NCBI GenBank assembly: GCA_024231975.1 | Contig: JAAEQB010000075.1 | Coordinates: forward strand, 62,001-126,000 | Source: Allobosea sp. | Lineage (GTDB): Bacteria; Pseudomonadota; Alphaproteobacteria; Rhizobiales; Beijerinckiaceae | DNA: 64,000 nucleotides | Direction: 5' to 3' | Shown here: piece by piece, positions 1-8,471 of the stretch | Position numbering within the stretch: position 1 is the stretch's first letter | Layout of the letters: each line of letters begins with the position of its first letter | Translations under genes and position numbers: made by a program | The notes under the pieces: generated by a model | What the model was told of the DNA's origin: nothing | Seen by the model: only the letters and a program-made list of their open reading frames with translations | Database searches by the model: none

Positions 1-42
1 TCCGGTCTCTCCGGACGGCCGCCAGCTTAGGAATTCGCGGTC

Positions 43-1368
43 ATGAGCGCTGACGCGACGGTCCAGTCATCGACCCTTCCGGCGGAAGACCACGGGCGTG
101 ATCACGTCACCCCCGCCGATATCGCGCTCGGCGTCATCATCGGGCGAACCTCGGAATATTTCGACTTCTTCGTCTTCGGCCTCGGCTGCGTGCTGGTCTT
201 CCCCGAGTTGGTGTTTCCCTTCGTCGACCGACTCACCGGCACGCTCTACTCGTTCGGCATCTTCGCGCTGGCGTTCGTGACGCGCCCGCTCGGCTCGGTG
301 CTGTTCTTCGTGATCGACCGCAATTTCGGTCGCGCGGCCAAGCTCACTGCGGCGCTCTTCCTGCTCGGCGGCTCGACCGCCGCCATCGCCTTCCTGCCGG
401 GCTACCAGACGATCGGCATCTGGTCCTGCGTCATCCTCGCCGCCTTCCGCCTGCTGCAGGGCATCGCGCTCGGCGGTGCCTGGGACGGGCTGGCATCGTT
501 GCTGGCGCTGAATGCGCCTGCGAATCGGCGAGGCTGGTACGCCATGCTGCCGCAGCTCGGCGCGCCCTTCGGCTTCATCCTCGCCGCCGGGCTCTTCGCC
601 TATTTCGAGGGCGCGCTCTCGAAGCAGGATTTCCTCGACTGGGGCTGGCGCTATCCCTTCTTCGTGGCGCTGACGATCAACGTCGTGGCGCTGTTCGCCC
701 GCTTGCGCATGGTCGCGACGCATGAGTTCGCGGAGCTGATGCAAACGCGCGAGCTCGTGCCGGTGCGCACCTCCGAGCTGATCCGTGCCCATGGTAGCAC
801 GCTCATCCTCGGCGCCTTCGTGCCGCTGGCGAGCTTTGCGCTCTTCCACCTCGTCACCATCTTCCCGGTCAGCTGGATCAACCTCTTCACCAACCGCTCG
901 GTCTCCGAGTTCCTGCTGGTGCAGGCCGCCGGTGGCGTGGTCGGGGCCGGGGCGATCGTCACCTCCGGCCTGATCGCCGACCAGATCGGGCGCCGCAACA
1001 CGCTGCTGCTCTCCGGCGCGATGATCGGCCTGTTCAGCCTGTCGAGCATCGTCGCGCCGCTGCTGTTTGGCGACAGCCAGGCGGGGCAGACGATCTATGT
1101 GATCATCGGCTTCGGCCTGCTCGGCCTGTCCTATGGCCAGACGGCCGGCGCGGTCGCCAGCAGCTTCGGCGCGAACTACCGCTACACCGGCGCGGCATTG
1201 ACCTCTGACCTCGCCTGGCTGCTCGGTGCGGGCTTCGCGCCGCTGGTGGCGCTGACGGTGTCGAGCGGCTTCGGCCTCGCCTGGGTCGGCGTCTACCTGC
1301 TTTCCGGCGCGCTCTGCACGCTGGCGGCGCTGACGATCGATCGGCGACTGGAAGCGCGCTACGAGTGA
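43..1368 (+). CDS. MFS transporter, metabolite:H+ symporter type
   Basis: A 441-residue inner-membrane carrier with about 12 hydrophobic segments. Residues 34-47 (GRTSEYFDFFVFG) correspond to the G-x-x-x-E-[WY]-x-D-[FY] signature of the metabolite:H+ symporter (MHS) branch, and RLLQGIALGGAW matches the RxxQGxxxGGE/A loop motif of the same branch. These transporters import small organic acids or amino-acid-like compounds with protons. The start is the ATG at 43, and the gene looks complete. Its 3' end overlaps the convergent LysR gene by 10 bases. The substrate cannot be read from sequence; its position beside the catabolic island suggests an organic acid, which is inference. Confidence 0.85.
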   Translation: MSADATVQSSTLPAEDHGRDHVTPADIALGVIIGRTSEYFDFFVFGLGCVLVFPELVFPFVDRLTGTLYSFGIFALAFVTRPLGSVLFFVIDRNFGRAAKLTAALFLLGGSTAAIAFLPGYQTIGIWSCVILAAFRLLQGIALGGAWDGLASLLALNAPANRRGWYAMLPQLGAPFGFILAAGLFAYFEGALSKQDFLDWGWRYPFFVALTINVVALFARLRMVATHEFAELMQTRELVPVRTSELIRAHGSTLILGAFVPLASFALFHLVTIFPVSWINLFTNRSVSEFLLVQAAGGVVGAGAIVTSGLIADQIGRRNTLLLSGAMIGLFSLSSIVAPLLFGDSQAGQTIYVIIGFGLLGLSYGQTAGAVASSFGANYRYTGAALTSDLAWLLGAGFAPLVALTVSSGFGLAWVGVYLLSGALCTLAALTIDRRLEARYE

Positions 1369-2285
1369 GGCGGCACTATTCCGCCGAGGAAAAGCCGAAT
1401 CTCATCGGTGAGCCAATCGCGCACCGCGCGGACTTTGGGATGGTCCTGGTTGCCCGGGCGATAGACTAGGTCGTAGCCGCGCTCCGCCTTGAGTGTCAGC
1501 TGCGGGAAGGGGGCGACGAGCCGCCCCGCCGCGAGGTCCTCGGCCACGAGCACGCTGCGCCCGAGCGCGACGCCTTCGCCGCGCAGCGCCGCTTCGATGG
1601 CGAGGCTGCCATGGCTGTAGGCCGGGCCGCGGCTGCGCAGCTTCGCCAGGCCGGCCAGAGCGAACCACTGCTCCCAGTTCGCCAGCATGCGGTCCTCATG
1701 CAGCAGGATGCAGCGCGCCAGTTCCGTCGGCGACACCCCGGCGCCGATCTCGCTCAAGTAAGCGGGACTGCACACCGGCGTGACGGTCTCGTCGAGGATC
1801 CGCTCCGCCACCGCGTTGGGATATTGCCCGGTGCCGTAGCGCACCGCCGCATCGATGCGCCCGTCGGCCAGCTCGACATTGATGTCGGTGACGTCGAGAT
1901 GGACGTCATAGTCGGGGAGGCGGACCATCAGCCGGTGCAACCGCGGCGCCAGCCATTTGCTGGCGAGGGACACGCTCGTGCTGAGCGTCAGGCGTGTCGC
2001 GACGTTCAGGCTGCGCAGGCGTTCGGCTTCGCGCGTCAGCTCGGCCAGGCTGCGGGCGACGACCGCGAGGAACTCGGCGCCAGCCTCGGTCAGCACGATC
2101 CGCCGGGTCATGCGCTCGAACAGGGCGACGCCCAGATGCGCTTCCAGCGTCTTCACATGGCGGCTCACCGCGCCATGGGTGAGGTTCAGCTCCTGCGCCG
2201 CCGAAGTCATGCTCGACAAACGCCCTGCGGCCTCGAAGGCGCGGAGCGTCTGCAACGGCGGAAGGCGCGCGAAGATCGACATCAT
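1359..2285 (-). CDS. LysR-family regulator, GcvA-like
   Basis: A 308-residue DNA-binding regulator. The N-terminal winged HTH begins at RLPPLQTLRAFEAAGRL and contains the LNLTHGAVSRHVKTLE recognition region, followed by a LysR substrate-binding domain. The RLPPL.ALRAFEAA opening is typical of the GcvA subgroup. It is divergent from the EamA exporter gene at 2408 and probably controls it. ATG codons at 2306, 2285 and 2282 are all possible starts and none has a strong ribosome site. I chose 2285 because it leaves both operator-like dyads (2289-2305 and 2315-2329) outside the coding region. The function is clear at family level; the ligand is unknown. Confidence 0.85.
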   Translation of the reverse strand: MMSIFARLPPLQTLRAFEAAGRLSSMTSAAQELNLTHGAVSRHVKTLEAHLGVALFERMTRRIVLTEAGAEFLAVVARSLAELTREAERLRSLNVATRLTLSTSVSLASKWLAPRLHRLMVRLPDYDVHLDVTDINVELADGRIDAAVRYGTGQYPNAVAERILDETVTPVCSPAYLSEIGAGVSPTELARCILLHEDRMLANWEQWFALAGLAKLRSRGPAYSHGSLAIEAALRGEGVALGRSVLVAEDLAAGRLVAPFPQLTLKAERGYDLVYRPGNQDHPKVRAVRDWLTDEIRLFLGGIVPPHS

Positions 2286-2288
2286 GCG

Positions 2289-2329
2289 TGAGTGTGGCTC
2301 ACTCATTATGTGACGACAAATGGTTTGTC
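2289..2329. promoter_or_regulatory. Two operator-like dyads in the LysR/EamA divergent promoter
   Basis: Two perfect inverted repeats lie side by side: TGAGTG-N5-CACTCA (2289-2305) and GACAAA-TGG-TTTGTC (2315-2329). The second contains a T-N11-A core (TTTGTC side to ACAAA side), as is usual for LysR sites. Position between the divergent LysR and EamA starts supports an operator role; binding is inferred. Confidence 0.55.
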
Positions 2330-2407
2330 GGACGGTGCCGGACGACCTACAGGCTGCGATCACGCAATCCTTCGCCGTCACGCCTCCCAAGCAAGACAGA
2401 CCGTCCC

Positions 2408-3322
2408 ATGAGCCAAACGGCACTGGCCACCCGCTACAGCCCATCCGTCGGCAGCTTCGCGGCGATGCTGTTGCTCGCGCTGATGTGGGGCGTCTCGATC
2501 CCGATCACCAAGCTCGGCCTGCTCACGCTGCCGCCGCTGACACTGACCGCGCTGCGCTTCGGGATCGCCCTGCCGCTGATGTTCCTGCTCGTCATCGGCA
2601 AGCAGCGCCTGCCGCGCCGGGCGCTGCCGCGCGTCGCCGCGCTCGGCGTGCTCGGGATCGGCATCGGGCAGGTGGCGCAGACCTTCGGCGTCGTCGGCAC
2701 CTCGGCCTCGGTCGCGACCATCATCTCCGCGACCATCCCGATCTTCGTCGTCGTCTTCGCGGCGGCGCGCTTGCGGCAACCGGTGTCGGGCCTCCAGGCG
2801 CTGGGGCTGCTGGCCGCTTTCGCCGGTATCGCGCTGGTCGCGTCCGGCCGCGGCGACGCGGCTGTGGCGACGTCGCAGACCACGCTCGCCGGTGCGGCGC
2901 TGGTGCTGCTCTCGGCGCTGACCATCGCCTTCTACTATGTCTGGAGCGTCGAGCTGACCGAGCAATACGGCACCGCGACCGTCGCTGCCTGGAGTACCGT
3001 CTTTGGCTTCCTGGCGCTCCTGCCCTGGGCGGCCTGGGAGATGTGGCATGTGCCGTTCCAGGTGACGACCACGGGGCTGGCGACGGCGGTCTATCTCGGC
3101 CTCGTCGTGACGGTGGCGGGCCTGTTCCTCTGGCTGCATCTGCTGCGCACGGTGCCGGCACGCATCGCAGCCGGCATCCAGTATCTGCAGCCGGTCGTCG
3201 GTGTTGCCGCCGCGGCCGTGATGTTCGGCGACGAGCTCGGGCTGTTCTTCGTGCTCGGCGTCCTGCTGGTGCTTGGTGGCCTCGCGCTCACCGTCACCGA
3301 GCGGCGCAAGGTTGCGGCCTAG
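2408..3322 (+). CDS. EamA/DMT-family transporter
   Basis: A 304-residue membrane protein with about 10 hydrophobic helices arranged as two EamA repeats, beginning at LALMWGVSIPITKLGLL and ending with a short basic tail (ERRKVAA). Drug/metabolite transporters of this type usually export amino acids or metabolites. The ATG at 2408 (MSQTALATRY) is preferred over an upstream GTG at 2288, because the extra 40 residues are non-hydrophobic and would overlap the operator region. The gene is divergent from the GcvA-like LysR regulator, a common exporter-regulator arrangement. The substrate is unknown. Confidence 0.85.
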   Translation: MSQTALATRYSPSVGSFAAMLLLALMWGVSIPITKLGLLTLPPLTLTALRFGIALPLMFLLVIGKQRLPRRALPRVAALGVLGIGIGQVAQTFGVVGTSASVATIISATIPIFVVVFAAARLRQPVSGLQALGLLAAFAGIALVASGRGDAAVATSQTTLAGAALVLLSALTIAFYYVWSVELTEQYGTATVAAWSTVFGFLALLPWAAWEMWHVPFQVTTTGLATAVYLGLVVTVAGLFLWLHLLRTVPARIAAGIQYLQPVVGVAAAAVMFGDELGLFFVLGVLLVLGGLALTVTERRKVAA

Positions 3323-3332
3323 CCGGGTCGCT

Positions 3333-4010
3333 TCAGCTCTCGAAATAGGCGGTGTTGCGCCCGCCGATCACGATGTCCCAGCGAAAGAGCGTCTCGCCGT
3401 TCGTGCCTTGCCCGACGAGATTGCCGAAATGGCGCGGCTGGGCCTCGCCGAGCAGGATGAACATCGGGTCGCGGGCGAGATGGCGATCGCCTTCGAAATA
3501 CATCTGGGCGATCAGCCTGGCCGAGCCGCCGCGGATCGAGACATGGACATGGGCCGGGCGCCAGCGGTCGATGTCCGGCCGTGCCAGATAGGAGCCAGGC
3601 ATGATGGTGCGGAAGCGATAGCGGCCGGCCTCGTCGGTCATCGTCCGGCCGAAGCCGAGGAAGTTCGGGTCGAGCCGCTCGCGCACCGGGTCCTTCACAT
3701 GGGTGTAGCGGCCCCATTTGTTGGCGTTCCAGATCTCAACCAGCGTGTTGCGGACCGGGCGGCCGAACTCGTCGAGGACATGGCCGGAGATCTCGATGAC
3801 CTCGCCTTCAGCCTGCGGCCGGCCGGGCGCGATCCGGGTCAGGTCGTTCTCGCCGAGCTTGAGGCCGGGCAGGTCGGCGACCCACGGCACGAAACTGCGC
3901 CGCGCCGCCTCGGGGATCAGGTGCAGCCGCTCGCTCGGCACGCGCCGTTCGGCCGCGCCGTCGGTGGGGCCCGGCAGCATCAGGCGGCCGCGATCGATGA
4001 TCAGGGACAT
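3333..4010 (-). CDS. pcaH: Protocatechuate 3,4-dioxygenase beta-like subunit
   Basis: A 225-residue intradiol ring-cleavage dioxygenase subunit. It carries the expected non-haem Fe(III) ligands: Tyr102 (GRYTH), Tyr141 (PGSY), His154 and His156 (WRPAHVHV), plus the active-site Arg151. In the family this subunit, paired with the alpha subunit, converts protocatechuate to 3-carboxy-cis,cis-muconate. It lies 14 bases downstream of the alpha-like gene, so the order is alpha then beta, the reverse of the usual pcaHG order. No other pca genes (pcaB, C, D, Q) are nearby. The substrate may therefore be a different catechol acid. Confidence 0.85.
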   Translation of the reverse strand: MSLIIDRGRLMLPGPTDGAAERRVPSERLHLIPEAARRSFVPWVADLPGLKLGENDLTRIAPGRPQAEGEVIEISGHVLDEFGRPVRNTLVEIWNANKWGRYTHVKDPVRERLDPNFLGFGRTMTDEAGRYRFRTIMPGSYLARPDIDRWRPAHVHVSIRGGSARLIAQMYFEGDRHLARDPMFILLGEAQPRHFGNLVGQGTNGETLFRWDIVIGGRNTAYFES

Positions 4011-4024
4011 CGCTTGCCCTCCGC

Positions 4025-4654
4025 TCAGCTCGAAAGGTCGTCGAAGAAGGGCGTCTCGCCCGGGCCGCGCATCACGATCGCGATCTCGTAGACGGCCGGG
4101 CCGTCCGTAGGCGCCTCGACCCGCCTGGCTATCAAGCGCTCGCGCAGCTCCGCCGGCAGGCTCGCGAGCAGCGGGTCCTGCGCATTCGCCTCCGGCTCGT
4201 CGTCGAAGAAGAGCTGCGTGACCAGCCGGGTGATCCCGTCGGAGAACATCGTTACGGTGATGTGCGGCGCGCGCGCCGCCATGTCGCCCTCGGCAGGAAG
4301 CGCGCCCGGCTTGATCGTCCTGAAGGCGAAGGGTTCGGTCGTGGTGATCAGCCGGCCGAAGCCGTCGAAGAACGGGTCGAGCAGCGGATGGCTGTGATTG
4401 TCCGGCGTGCGCAGGATGCCGGCGGCGTTGGCCTGCCAGAACTCGACCAGCGCGTCGTCGACGATCGCCCCGTCGCTGTCGAGCAGGCGCCCGCGCAGGA
4501 TGATCTGTTGCCCCTGCGGGCCGACGCTCAGTCCGTAATGCAGGCGCGTCAGATCGCTGCGGTCGCCGTCGATGAAGGAATAGGGGTAGTAGGGACCGAC
4601 CGTGTCCTCGGCGAGCGGCGCGAGCCGGTTGGTCGTGACAGGCGCAACGCTCAT
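4025..4654 (-). CDS. pcaG: Protocatechuate 3,4-dioxygenase alpha-like subunit
   Basis: A 209-residue partner of the neighbouring beta-like subunit. EDTVGPYYPYSF near the N-terminus and LVEFWQANAAG mid-protein are intradiol dioxygenase fold signatures. The Tyr/Tyr/His/His iron-ligand set is not present as such, as expected for the structural alpha subunit that completes the (alpha-beta)n enzyme. The ATG at 4654 lies about 50 bases from the IclR-type site at 4706-4724, so this two-gene unit probably has its own regulated promoter rather than simple read-through from the flavoenzyme operon upstream. Confidence 0.8.
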   Translation of the reverse strand: MSVAPVTTNRLAPLAEDTVGPYYPYSFIDGDRSDLTRLHYGLSVGPQGQQIILRGRLLDSDGAIVDDALVEFWQANAAGILRTPDNHSHPLLDPFFDGFGRLITTTEPFAFRTIKPGALPAEGDMAARAPHITVTMFSDGITRLVTQLFFDDEPEANAQDPLLASLPAELRERLIARRVEAPTDGPAVYEIAIVMRGPGETPFFDDLSS

Positions 4655-4705
4655 CGCGCGACCTCGATCGACGATCTATGCGGCATGCCGTCCTCCCCGA
4701 TTCAG

Positions 4706-4724
4706 TTTCGTTTATATACAAAAC
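4706..4724 (-). promoter_or_regulatory. Candidate IclR operator, site 2
   Basis: On the minus strand this reads GTTTTGTATATAAACGAAA. It aligns base for base with sites at 10628-10646 and 13747-13765 (shared GTTTT, central AT, AA and final AA). It lies between the end of the FAD oxidase gene and the start of the dioxygenase pair, about 50 bases upstream of that start. The regulator assignment to the local IclR protein is inference. Confidence 0.55.
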
Positions 4725-4750
4725 TCTGTTTAATCAACGTAGCGCGAGGA

Positions 4751-5857
4751 TCAAGCCGCGGCCGAGGCCTCTGTCGCGAAGCGGCCGGGATCGAAGAGCG
4801 GCAGCTCCGGCTCGCGGCCGAGGATGAGGTCGCCCATTAGCGCGCCGATATAGGGGCCGATGGTATAGCCGCCGCGGACGCAGCCGAGCAGAAAGGCATC
4901 GTCGATGCCGGGCGCCGCGCCGGCGAGGGGAAAGAAATCCGGCACATTGGCTTCGAAGCCGGTCCAGGAGCGCACCACGCGGAAGCGGTCGAGCCCGGGC
5001 ACGGCGAACATGGCGAGCCGCAGGTTCGGCAGCAGCGTCGCGGGATCGACCGAGCTGCGGCCCTCGTCCGGCGAGCCCGTGCCCTGCCAGCCGCCACCGA
5101 TCAGGACACTGCCATTGGGTTTCTGCTTCAGCGTGAGCAGGCCGGTGGCGTGGCCGACCACCGTGCCGACCAGGGCCGGCCCGCGTTCGGTGACCGAGAC
5201 GGTGTTGACGCGGGCACGGACAGGCAGGTCGAGCCCGAGCATCGCGCCGGCGCCCTTCAGCCAGGCGCCGCAGGCGAGCAGCAGACGGGTCGCGCGGATC
5301 GTGCCCGCCGGCGTCGCGAGCTCGAAGGCGCCGCCGCTGCGGTCGATCGCGATGACTGGCGTACGTTCGCGGATGTCGACGCCGGCGGCGTCGAGCAAGG
5401 CGCGGTAATAGGCGCCGGTCAGGCTGGCATTGGCGTAGCCGTCCTCGGCGCACCAGCTCGCCGCGACGACCTTGCGCGACAGATTGGGCTCGAGCTCGGC
5501 GACGCGCGCCGGCGTGATCAGCTCGATCGGTGCGCCGGCCTCGCGTTTCAGGGCCATGCGCTCGTGCAGGAGCTCGGCCTCGCGCTGGTTGAAGGCGAGG
5601 GTGATGCCGCCTGTCTTGTGGAAGCCGACGCGCCCGCCGGCCCTTTCCCAGAGCTCGTGGCCTTTGATGGCATAGGGCATCAGCTTGACGCGCTTGATCT
5701 GCAGCGAGAGCGTGCCGGCATTGACGCCCGAGGCGCCGCTGCCGAGCGTCTGCTGTTCGATGACGATCGTGCGCATGCCGCCTTCGGCGGCGCGGCAGGC
5801 GGCGGCGCTGCCCAATATGCCGCCGCCGATGACGGCGAGATCGTAGAGCGCGCTCAT
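4751..5857 (-). CDS. FAD-dependent amino-acid/amine dehydrogenase, DAO-type subunit
   Basis: A 368-residue D-amino-acid-oxidase-fold flavoprotein. The FAD Rossmann motif is at residues 9-34 (GGGILG at 11-16), followed by SGASGVNAGTLS, which resembles the flavin-contact loop of this family. It is the substrate-oxidising subunit of a three-part enzyme with the next two genes upstream. The order [2Fe-2S] protein, FAD/NAD protein, DAO protein is the same as in hydrogen cyanide synthase HcnABC, opine oxidases and D-hydroxyproline dehydrogenases. Its start overlaps the preceding stop by 4 bases (ATGA). The amine or imino substrate is unknown. Confidence 0.85.
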   Translation of the reverse strand: MSALYDLAVIGGGILGSAAACRAAEGGMRTIVIEQQTLGSGASGVNAGTLSLQIKRVKLMPYAIKGHELWERAGGRVGFHKTGGITLAFNQREAELLHERMALKREAGAPIELITPARVAELEPNLSRKVVAASWCAEDGYANASLTGAYYRALLDAAGVDIRERTPVIAIDRSGGAFELATPAGTIRATRLLLACGAWLKGAGAMLGLDLPVRARVNTVSVTERGPALVGTVVGHATGLLTLKQKPNGSVLIGGGWQGTGSPDEGRSSVDPATLLPNLRLAMFAVPGLDRFRVVRSWTGFEANVPDFFPLAGAAPGIDDAFLLGCVRGGYTIGPYIGALMGDLILGREPELPLFDPGRFATEASAAA

Positions 5858-7272
5858 AGCGGGGCCGGGGCGGGGATGGGCAGGTCGTCGTAGTCGAAGG
5901 CGCCGGTGATCGCCGCGAGCGGCACCGGGCGCAAGGGCGGACGGGCGCTCGGCTGGCCGATCGCCTGGCGATCCCAGCCGGTCGCGGCCGCGATCAGCAT
6001 CGCCGCCGTCTCGCCGCAGACGCGCCCGCCGCAGGGACCCATGCCGCAGCGCGTCGTCGCCTTGAGGTCGGCGAGTGTCCGGGCACCGGCCGCGATCGCG
6101 GCGTCGAGCGTCGCGCGGGAGAGGCCTTCGCAGCGGCAGACGGTTGTCTCGCCAGCGATTATCGCGGCGGCGCCGGGCAGCGGCATGGCGAGCGCCGACA
6201 TCGCCGTGCCGAAGCGCGCCGATCTGTGCCAGGCGGCTTCAATCTTCGTCGCCTCGCTGGCGAGCTCGCCGCCACGCCCGAACCGGCGGGCGACACCAAG
6301 CGCCGCAAGCTCACCGGAGAGCGGGGCAGCATCGGCCCCGCGCACGCCGGCTCCATCGCCGGCAACGAAGAGACCGGGCACGGAGGTCTGCAGCGTGGCA
6401 TCCACGGTGGGAATCCAGCCGCCCAGCTCTGGCTCGTAGCGATGCTCGGCGCCGAGCAGCCGCGTGACCTCGGTCGAAGGCAGCAGGCCGAAGCCGAGGC
6501 AGACGGCATCGGCGGGAATCGTCCGCTCGGAACCGGCAACCGGCCGCCAGTCGCGATCGACCGGGCCGATCGTGATGGCTTCGACGCCATCGGTGCCATG
6601 GACCTTGCGGATCGCCACGCCGGAATGGATCGGCACCCGGGCCTTCAGCAATGCGAGCAGCCAGCCCGCACCTTTCGCCATCAGATCAGGCCGGGCCAGC
6701 ATGGCCCAGGCCCTGGCGAGCCAGCTGGTGCGTGGCGCGGCATCGACAACGGCTACAACTTCGCCACCGGCAGCGACGATCTTGCTGGCCACGAGCAGGA
6801 GCAGGGGACCAGAACCGGCGACGACGGCGCGCCGCCCCGGCAGCACGCCATGGGCCTTGAGCAAGACGGTCGCGCCGGCGAGCCCGATCACGCCGGGCAA
6901 GGTCCAGCCGGAAACCGGGATATGTCGCTCGACCGCGCCGGCGGCGACGACGAGATTGGATGCTTCGAGCGTCAGCGGCCCGTCGGGACCGATCGAGATG
7001 ACGGAGAAGCTTGGTGTCAGCGACCAGACGCGGTGGTTGGCGTAGAGGACGGCGCCGCTGGCGGCGAGCCTTGCCCGCAACGCATCGCCCTTCGCCCGGT
7101 CGGCATCGGGCTGCGTCGCTGTCAGCGCCGGGGAGGGCGCGCGGTAGACCTGGCCGCCGGCCGCCGGGGCCTCGTCGATCACGGCGACGGACAGGCCGAG
7201 GCTGCGGGCCTTGATCGCGGCGGCCGCTCCGGCGGGACCGGCGCCGAGCACGATGAGATCGTAATCGCTCAC
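5854..7272 (-). CDS. FAD/NAD(P)-binding oxidoreductase with BFD-like [2Fe-2S] domain
   Basis: A 472-residue subunit with an N-terminal FAD motif (GAGPAG, residues 10-15), a second nucleotide-binding segment (VVAGSGP) and a C-terminal BFD-like iron-sulfur domain with Cys379, Cys381, Cys409 and Cys414. It matches the HcnB/OoxA-type subunit that passes electrons from the DAO-type subunit to the ferredoxin-like subunit and the respiratory chain. It overlaps both neighbours by 4 bases, indicating translational coupling. A role in oxidative deamination of an amine or amino acid is a family-level inference. Confidence 0.85.
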   Translation of the reverse strand: MSDYDLIVLGAGPAGAAAAIKARSLGLSVAVIDEAPAAGGQVYRAPSPALTATQPDADRAKGDALRARLAASGAVLYANHRVWSLTPSFSVISIGPDGPLTLEASNLVVAAGAVERHIPVSGWTLPGVIGLAGATVLLKAHGVLPGRRAVVAGSGPLLLLVASKIVAAGGEVVAVVDAAPRTSWLARAWAMLARPDLMAKGAGWLLALLKARVPIHSGVAIRKVHGTDGVEAITIGPVDRDWRPVAGSERTIPADAVCLGFGLLPSTEVTRLLGAEHRYEPELGGWIPTVDATLQTSVPGLFVAGDGAGVRGADAAPLSGELAALGVARRFGRGGELASEATKIEAAWHRSARFGTAMSALAMPLPGAAAIIAGETTVCRCEGLSRATLDAAIAAGARTLADLKATTRCGMGPCGGRVCGETAAMLIAAATGWDRQAIGQPSARPPLRPVPLAAITGAFDYDDLPIPAPAPL

Positions 7273-7547
7273 CGCACGCTCTCCACGACCAGCCCTTCAC
7301 GCACCGGCGTGCGGCAGGCTTCCGTCAGCCGGCCGTCGATCGCGACGACGCATTCCTGGCAGACGCCCATGAAGCAGAAAGCGCCGCGCGGGCCACCATC
7401 GTCGCGGCTGATGCGCAAGGTGCGCCGCCCCTGCGCGTAAAGCGCTGTGGCGAGTGTCTCGCCCTCGCGCGCGGTCAGCGCCTCGCCGTCGAAGCGGAAG
7501 CTCACCGTCCGCGTCCGGGCGGAGCCGATGTGCAGGTCGCCCGCCAT
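7269..7547 (-). CDS. Small (2Fe-2S)-binding subunit of the dehydrogenase
   Basis: A 92-residue ferredoxin-like protein (Fer2_4/HcnA type). Cys58, Cys63, Cys66 and Cys78 sit in a C-x4-C-x2-C-x11-C pattern (CFMGVCQEC...AC), typical of plant-type [2Fe-2S] domains in HcnA, OoxC and the N-terminal part of sarcosine oxidase alpha. It is the third subunit of the flavoenzyme encoded with the two genes downstream. It begins one base after the DapA-like gene stop and overlaps the next gene by 4 bases. Confidence 0.85.
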   Translation of the reverse strand: MAGDLHIGSARTRTVSFRFDGEALTAREGETLATALYAQGRRTLRISRDDGGPRGAFCFMGVCQECVVAIDGRLTEACRTPVREGLVVESVR

Positions 7548-7548
7548 C

Positions 7549-8460
7549 TCAGCGGCCGGGCAGCAGGCCGAGTTCGTCGAGGGTGGTGCGGAGCTTGTCG
7601 AGCTGGGCTCCGCCGAGCGGCAGCAGCGGATCGCGCGGCACGCCTGCCGGCAGGCCCTGCAGGTTCAGCGCCGCCTTGAAGGAGGAGGGCCAGGTTCCAA
7701 GTGACATCAGCGTCTCGTAGACGATGGTCAGCTTGTGATGGGCATCGACATAGTCGGCATCGGGCGCCTTGCTGCCGATCTCCATCAGGCGGCCGGCGGT
7801 CTTGCCGAGCAATTCGGGGCCGGTGGCGATGAAGCCGGGCGCGCCGAGCGCGCTGCCGATGAGGATGTAGTAGGCCGGGCCGACCATCACTGCGATCCTG
7901 TCGCCCATGCGGCGGATCAGCCGGGTGAGATGGCCGATGTCGCGATTCGATTCCTTGATGCCGACGACCGGGGCGACGCCCATGATCGCCTCGACATCGT
8001 CGATCGAGAGCTCGATCACGGCACGGCGCGGCGAGTTGTAGAGCACGATCGGCATGTCGACCGCCTTGCCGAGCAGTTCGAAGCGCCGCAGCAATTCCTC
8101 GCGCGTCGCCTTCAGCACATAGGTCTGTGGCATGACGAGGATGCCGCTGGCGCCGGCGTCCCTGGCAGCCTGTGCGTACTGGATCGTCTGCCGCGAGCCC
8201 GGAGCTGTGCAGCCCATCATTACCGGCACGCGCCCCGCGCTGCGCTCGACGGCGATGCGGGTCAGGCAGGCGCGCTCGTCGCGATCGAGCGCCCAGCTTT
8301 CGCCATTGTCGCCGGCGACGCAGATGCCCTGCGCGCCGATGCCGATCAGGTGCTCGACGATGTCGGAGAAGGCGTCCGTCATGATCTCGCCGCGCACGTC
8401 GAAGGGCGTGACGATGGCCGGCACGAAGCCCTTGAGCGTGTCCTTCGTCAGCATGGTCAT
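7549..8460 (-). CDS. DapA-family (dihydrodipicolinate synthase-like) lyase/aldolase
   Basis: A 303-residue class I aldolase TIM barrel. The Schiff-base lysine is Lys169 (VVGIKESN) and the conserved tyrosine is Tyr141 (VLYNSP). The substrate loop that is GTTGE in true DapA reads GDNGES here, so it is unlikely to be the lysine-biosynthetic enzyme. Relatives in catabolic clusters act as 2-keto-3-deoxy sugar-acid aldolases, or as the deaminase of hydroxyproline breakdown. It sits between the SMP-30 lactonase and the tripartite flavoenzyme in a tight operon. Confidence 0.85.
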   Translation of the reverse strand: MTMLTKDTLKGFVPAIVTPFDVRGEIMTDAFSDIVEHLIGIGAQGICVAGDNGESWALDRDERACLTRIAVERSAGRVPVMMGCTAPGSRQTIQYAQAARDAGASGILVMPQTYVLKATREELLRRFELLGKAVDMPIVLYNSPRRAVIELSIDDVEAIMGVAPVVGIKESNRDIGHLTRLIRRMGDRIAVMVGPAYYILIGSALGAPGFIATGPELLGKTAGRLMEIGSKAPDADYVDAHHKLTIVYETLMSLGTWPSSFKAALNLQGLPAGVPRDPLLPLGGAQLDKLRTTLDELGLLPGR

Positions 8461-8471
8461 GAGCGATGTCC

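Noticed and set aside
4751..7547. hcnABC hydrogen cyanide synthase
   Set aside because: The subunit order and domains match, but opine oxidases and hydroxyproline dehydrogenases have the same plan. The surrounding catabolic genes fit an amine or amino-acid dehydrogenase better.
4751..8460. trans-4-hydroxyproline degradation cluster
   Set aside because: A DapA-like protein and a tripartite oxidase occur in such clusters, but the hydroxyproline epimerase and ketoglutarate semialdehyde dehydrogenase are absent. The extra CoA-transferase, BKACE and dioxygenase do not fit.
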